Positions 63,701 through 64,000 of a stretch of 64,000 nt of DNA are shown here, piece by piece; the first letter of the stretch is position 1; every line of letters begins with the position of its first letter. The position numbers were made by a program, and so were the translations under genes. The stretch is from assembly GCA_005798445.1 (NCBI GenBank), contig SYJG01000319.1:1-64000 (forward strand), read 5' to 3'. The stretch comes from Planctomyces sp. (lineage in GTDB: Bacteria > Planctomycetota > Planctomycetia > Planctomycetales > Planctomycetaceae). The notes under the pieces were generated by a model. That model did not search any database and was not told the DNA's origin. It saw only the letters and a list, made by a program, of their open reading frames with translations.

Positions 63701-64000
63701 TCGCCCCGGTCCCGAACCAAAAGCTGTACGACACGATCTACCAAGAGCGCTACATGGGCCTGCCGACCGACAACGCCGACGGCTACACGCGCGGCTCACC
63801 GATCACGCACGCGAAGAATCTCAAAGGCAACCTGCTACTCATCCACGGCACCGGCGACGACAACTGCCACTACCAAGGTGTCGAGCTGCTCATGAACGAA
63901 CTGATCGCCCACAACAAACCGTTCTCGCTGATGGCCTACCCCAACCGCAGCCACGCGATCTCCGAAGGAACGAACACCACGCGACACCTCTACCAAACCA
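60751..64000 (+). CDS. Metallopeptidase domain fused to a DPP-IV-type S9 prolyl oligopeptidase (3'-truncated by window)
   Basis: At least 1083 residues, one uninterrupted frame to the window edge; absent from the track because it has no stop. Signal peptide (ALLTIGFVATVPA). Residues about 30-290: metallopeptidase-like, zinc motif HEFAHNIH (HExxH) and downstream HHEYFAEG, a gluzincin-like third ligand. Residues about 330-720: DPP-IV N-terminal propeller (SPDGSRVAFV, YRWSPDGKSIAFWQLDSSG). Residues about 830 onward: S9 hydrolase with GWSGGGSS nucleophile, GTGDDNCHY Asp and RSHAISEG His. The two parts are joined by sequence encoded by a palindrome (61651-61722). Secreted peptide degradation is likely; dual activity is inferred. 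Confidence 0.85.
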   Translation, partial: MMTWWTRLTEIAALLTIGFVATVPADDVVVRTPPAELKVDPFHKKYVSADGYPIVASGTVNDYALKEAAYLVNLMLAKRPDVREAMIKSGSRLCILAHNEFTTDVPEFAWLKPKDFWDARARGTGGSQTDPYCSCGEENLLCYPGDPYSTENILIHEFAHNIHLRGMVNVDPTFDRRLKETYDRAMTAGLWKGKYAATNHHEYFAEGVQSWFDNNRENDHDHNHVNTRDELLEYDPGLAAMCREVFGETKLVYTKPTTRLKDHLAGYDPTTAPKFVWPERLNESRKQIREKAVNRSKPATGEPGSVSPRTESRPAPGADAPRLAKDKEDNQKPNPLLTIDHLFDSKDFDEEGLGAVVWKKKGAGYFQLDKPKNSESGRELVWHDSATDETKVVVTVEMLTPANAPKDDKGNRKALNVESYQFSDDESKLLIFTNSKRVWRRNTRGDYWVLDLAKSELKQLSGDDREKSSMMMFAKFSPDGSRVAFVRENNLFVQNLADMSIVPLTKDGSATLINGTSDWVYEEELELRDGYRWSPDGKSIAFWQLDSSGVREFFLINNTDDSYSKPIGIRYPKVGEQNSSARIGVVSAAGVEPKWLDVPGDPRNHYLAQMEWTPDGKQIALQQFNRLQNTNRVMLADPTSGATRTILTETDPAWLENENPFRWVKQGEQFVWISERDGWRRPYLASITPRRAGDVSPPVGSTATDDTTKTGPTRGLTPPARRICSADQYDMIGFDAIDETASEIYFSASPNNATQRYLYRAALDAEKAERVTPADQSGWHTYNISPDAKFAIHTFSSFMHRPVVKLISLPDHKTVRVLAANAKLCVKLNELQKPTAEFLRLDIGNGVELDAWCLKPPGFDEKGEKKYPLLIHVYGEAHGQTVRDAWVGKRGMWHWLLAQQGYVVASVDNRGTMSPRGREFRKIIYRQIGILHPTEQAAAARELLKRMPQLDPARIGIWGWSGGGSSTLNAMFQFPDLYRTGISVAPVPNQKLYDTIYQERYMGLPTDNADGYTRGSPITHAKNLKGNLLLIHGTGDDNCHYQGVELLMNELIAHNKPFSLMAYPNRSHAISEGTNTTRHLYQT
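61651..61722. repeat. Family-A palindrome at domain junction of protease gene
   Basis: Arms 61651-61678 and 61695-61722 match at 26 of 28 positions (GGTGAGCCGGGGAGCGTCAG and on). Translated as TGEPGSVSPRTESRPAPGAD, exactly between the metallopeptidase and DPP-IV parts. Confidence 0.9.
62819..62914. repeat. Family-A palindrome inside DPP-IV propeller region
   Basis: Arms 62819-62849 and 62884-62914 match at 28 of 31 positions. Translated as RRAGDVSPPVGS ... RGLTPPARR, an insertion in the DPP-IV N-terminal domain. Confidence 0.9.

Overview
The window looks like chromosomal DNA of a planctomycete (Planctomycetota). The marker families are characteristic of that phylum: three DUF1501 proteins with Tat-type leaders, two DUF1549/DUF1553 'Planctomycete cytochrome' proteins, PQQ-like propellers, a PPC-domain protein, two DUF1080 proteins, a Gfo/Idh/MocA protein with a Tat leader, and an ExbB-ExbD-ExbD cluster ending in a prenyltransferase-like toroid protein. 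Genus and species cannot be read from this. I found no rRNA, tRNA or CRISPR array.

Layout. 121-10650 (minus): a tightly packed run, with 4-bp overlaps at two junctions, of PPC protein, DUF1549/DUF1553, DUF1501, BNR sialidase-like protein, EF-hand PQQ propeller and a YhcH/NanQ-like protein; a Gfo/Idh/MocA protein lies upstream. 12479-15195: a long coiled-coil protein and a small lipoprotein. 15419-17986: a complete IS1595-type element with 25-bp inverted repeats and an exact 8-bp target duplication; it carries a DUF433-type antitoxin with a PIN-like toxin, plus a small basic ORF. 18094-26443: HD-domain phosphohydrolase, DUF2079 membrane protein, Ski2-like helicase and a parallel beta-helix protein. 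27072-32957: three membrane-anchored small or coiled-coil proteins, a ThiF/MoeB protein, a 54-aa membrane protein coupled to a PQQ-like protein, and a conserved hypothetical. 33935-41288: housekeeping and regulatory genes (RpoD, a small acidic protein, an FHA-GAF-sigma54 activator, RNase III, HtrA). 41421-52216: a second DUF1501/DUF1549 set (one DUF1501 gene is frameshifted), a lipoprotein, a DUF1080-esterase fusion, a cobalamin adenosyltransferase and a DUF1080 protein. 52308-54472: selA diverging from mraZ. 54777-60368 (minus): ExbB, ExbD, ExbD, a membrane protein, the toroid protein and an SDR. 60751 to the window end: a metallopeptidase domain fused to a DPP-IV/S9 serine peptidase, cut by the window edge.

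The most striking feature is not a gene. About twenty long inverted repeats (arms roughly 13-33 bp, several perfect) are scattered through the window. Roughly half lie between genes, often at convergent ends. The others lie inside open reading frames, where they are translated without breaking the frame and add low-complexity loops to otherwise conserved proteins. At least four (9785, 43593, 61651, 62819) belong to one sequence family. A 31-nt stretch is shared by two neighbouring genes that read it on opposite strands. This resembles the in-frame palindromic elements known from Rickettsia, but with different sequences. Together with the toxin-antitoxin-bearing IS1595 element, it is the best candidate here for a little-described mobile system.

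Starts were often moved downstream of the ORF-track start, on the basis of a Shine-Dalgarno sequence, a signal peptide, or a 4-bp overlap with the upstream gene. All family calls were made by eye from motifs; no database search was run.
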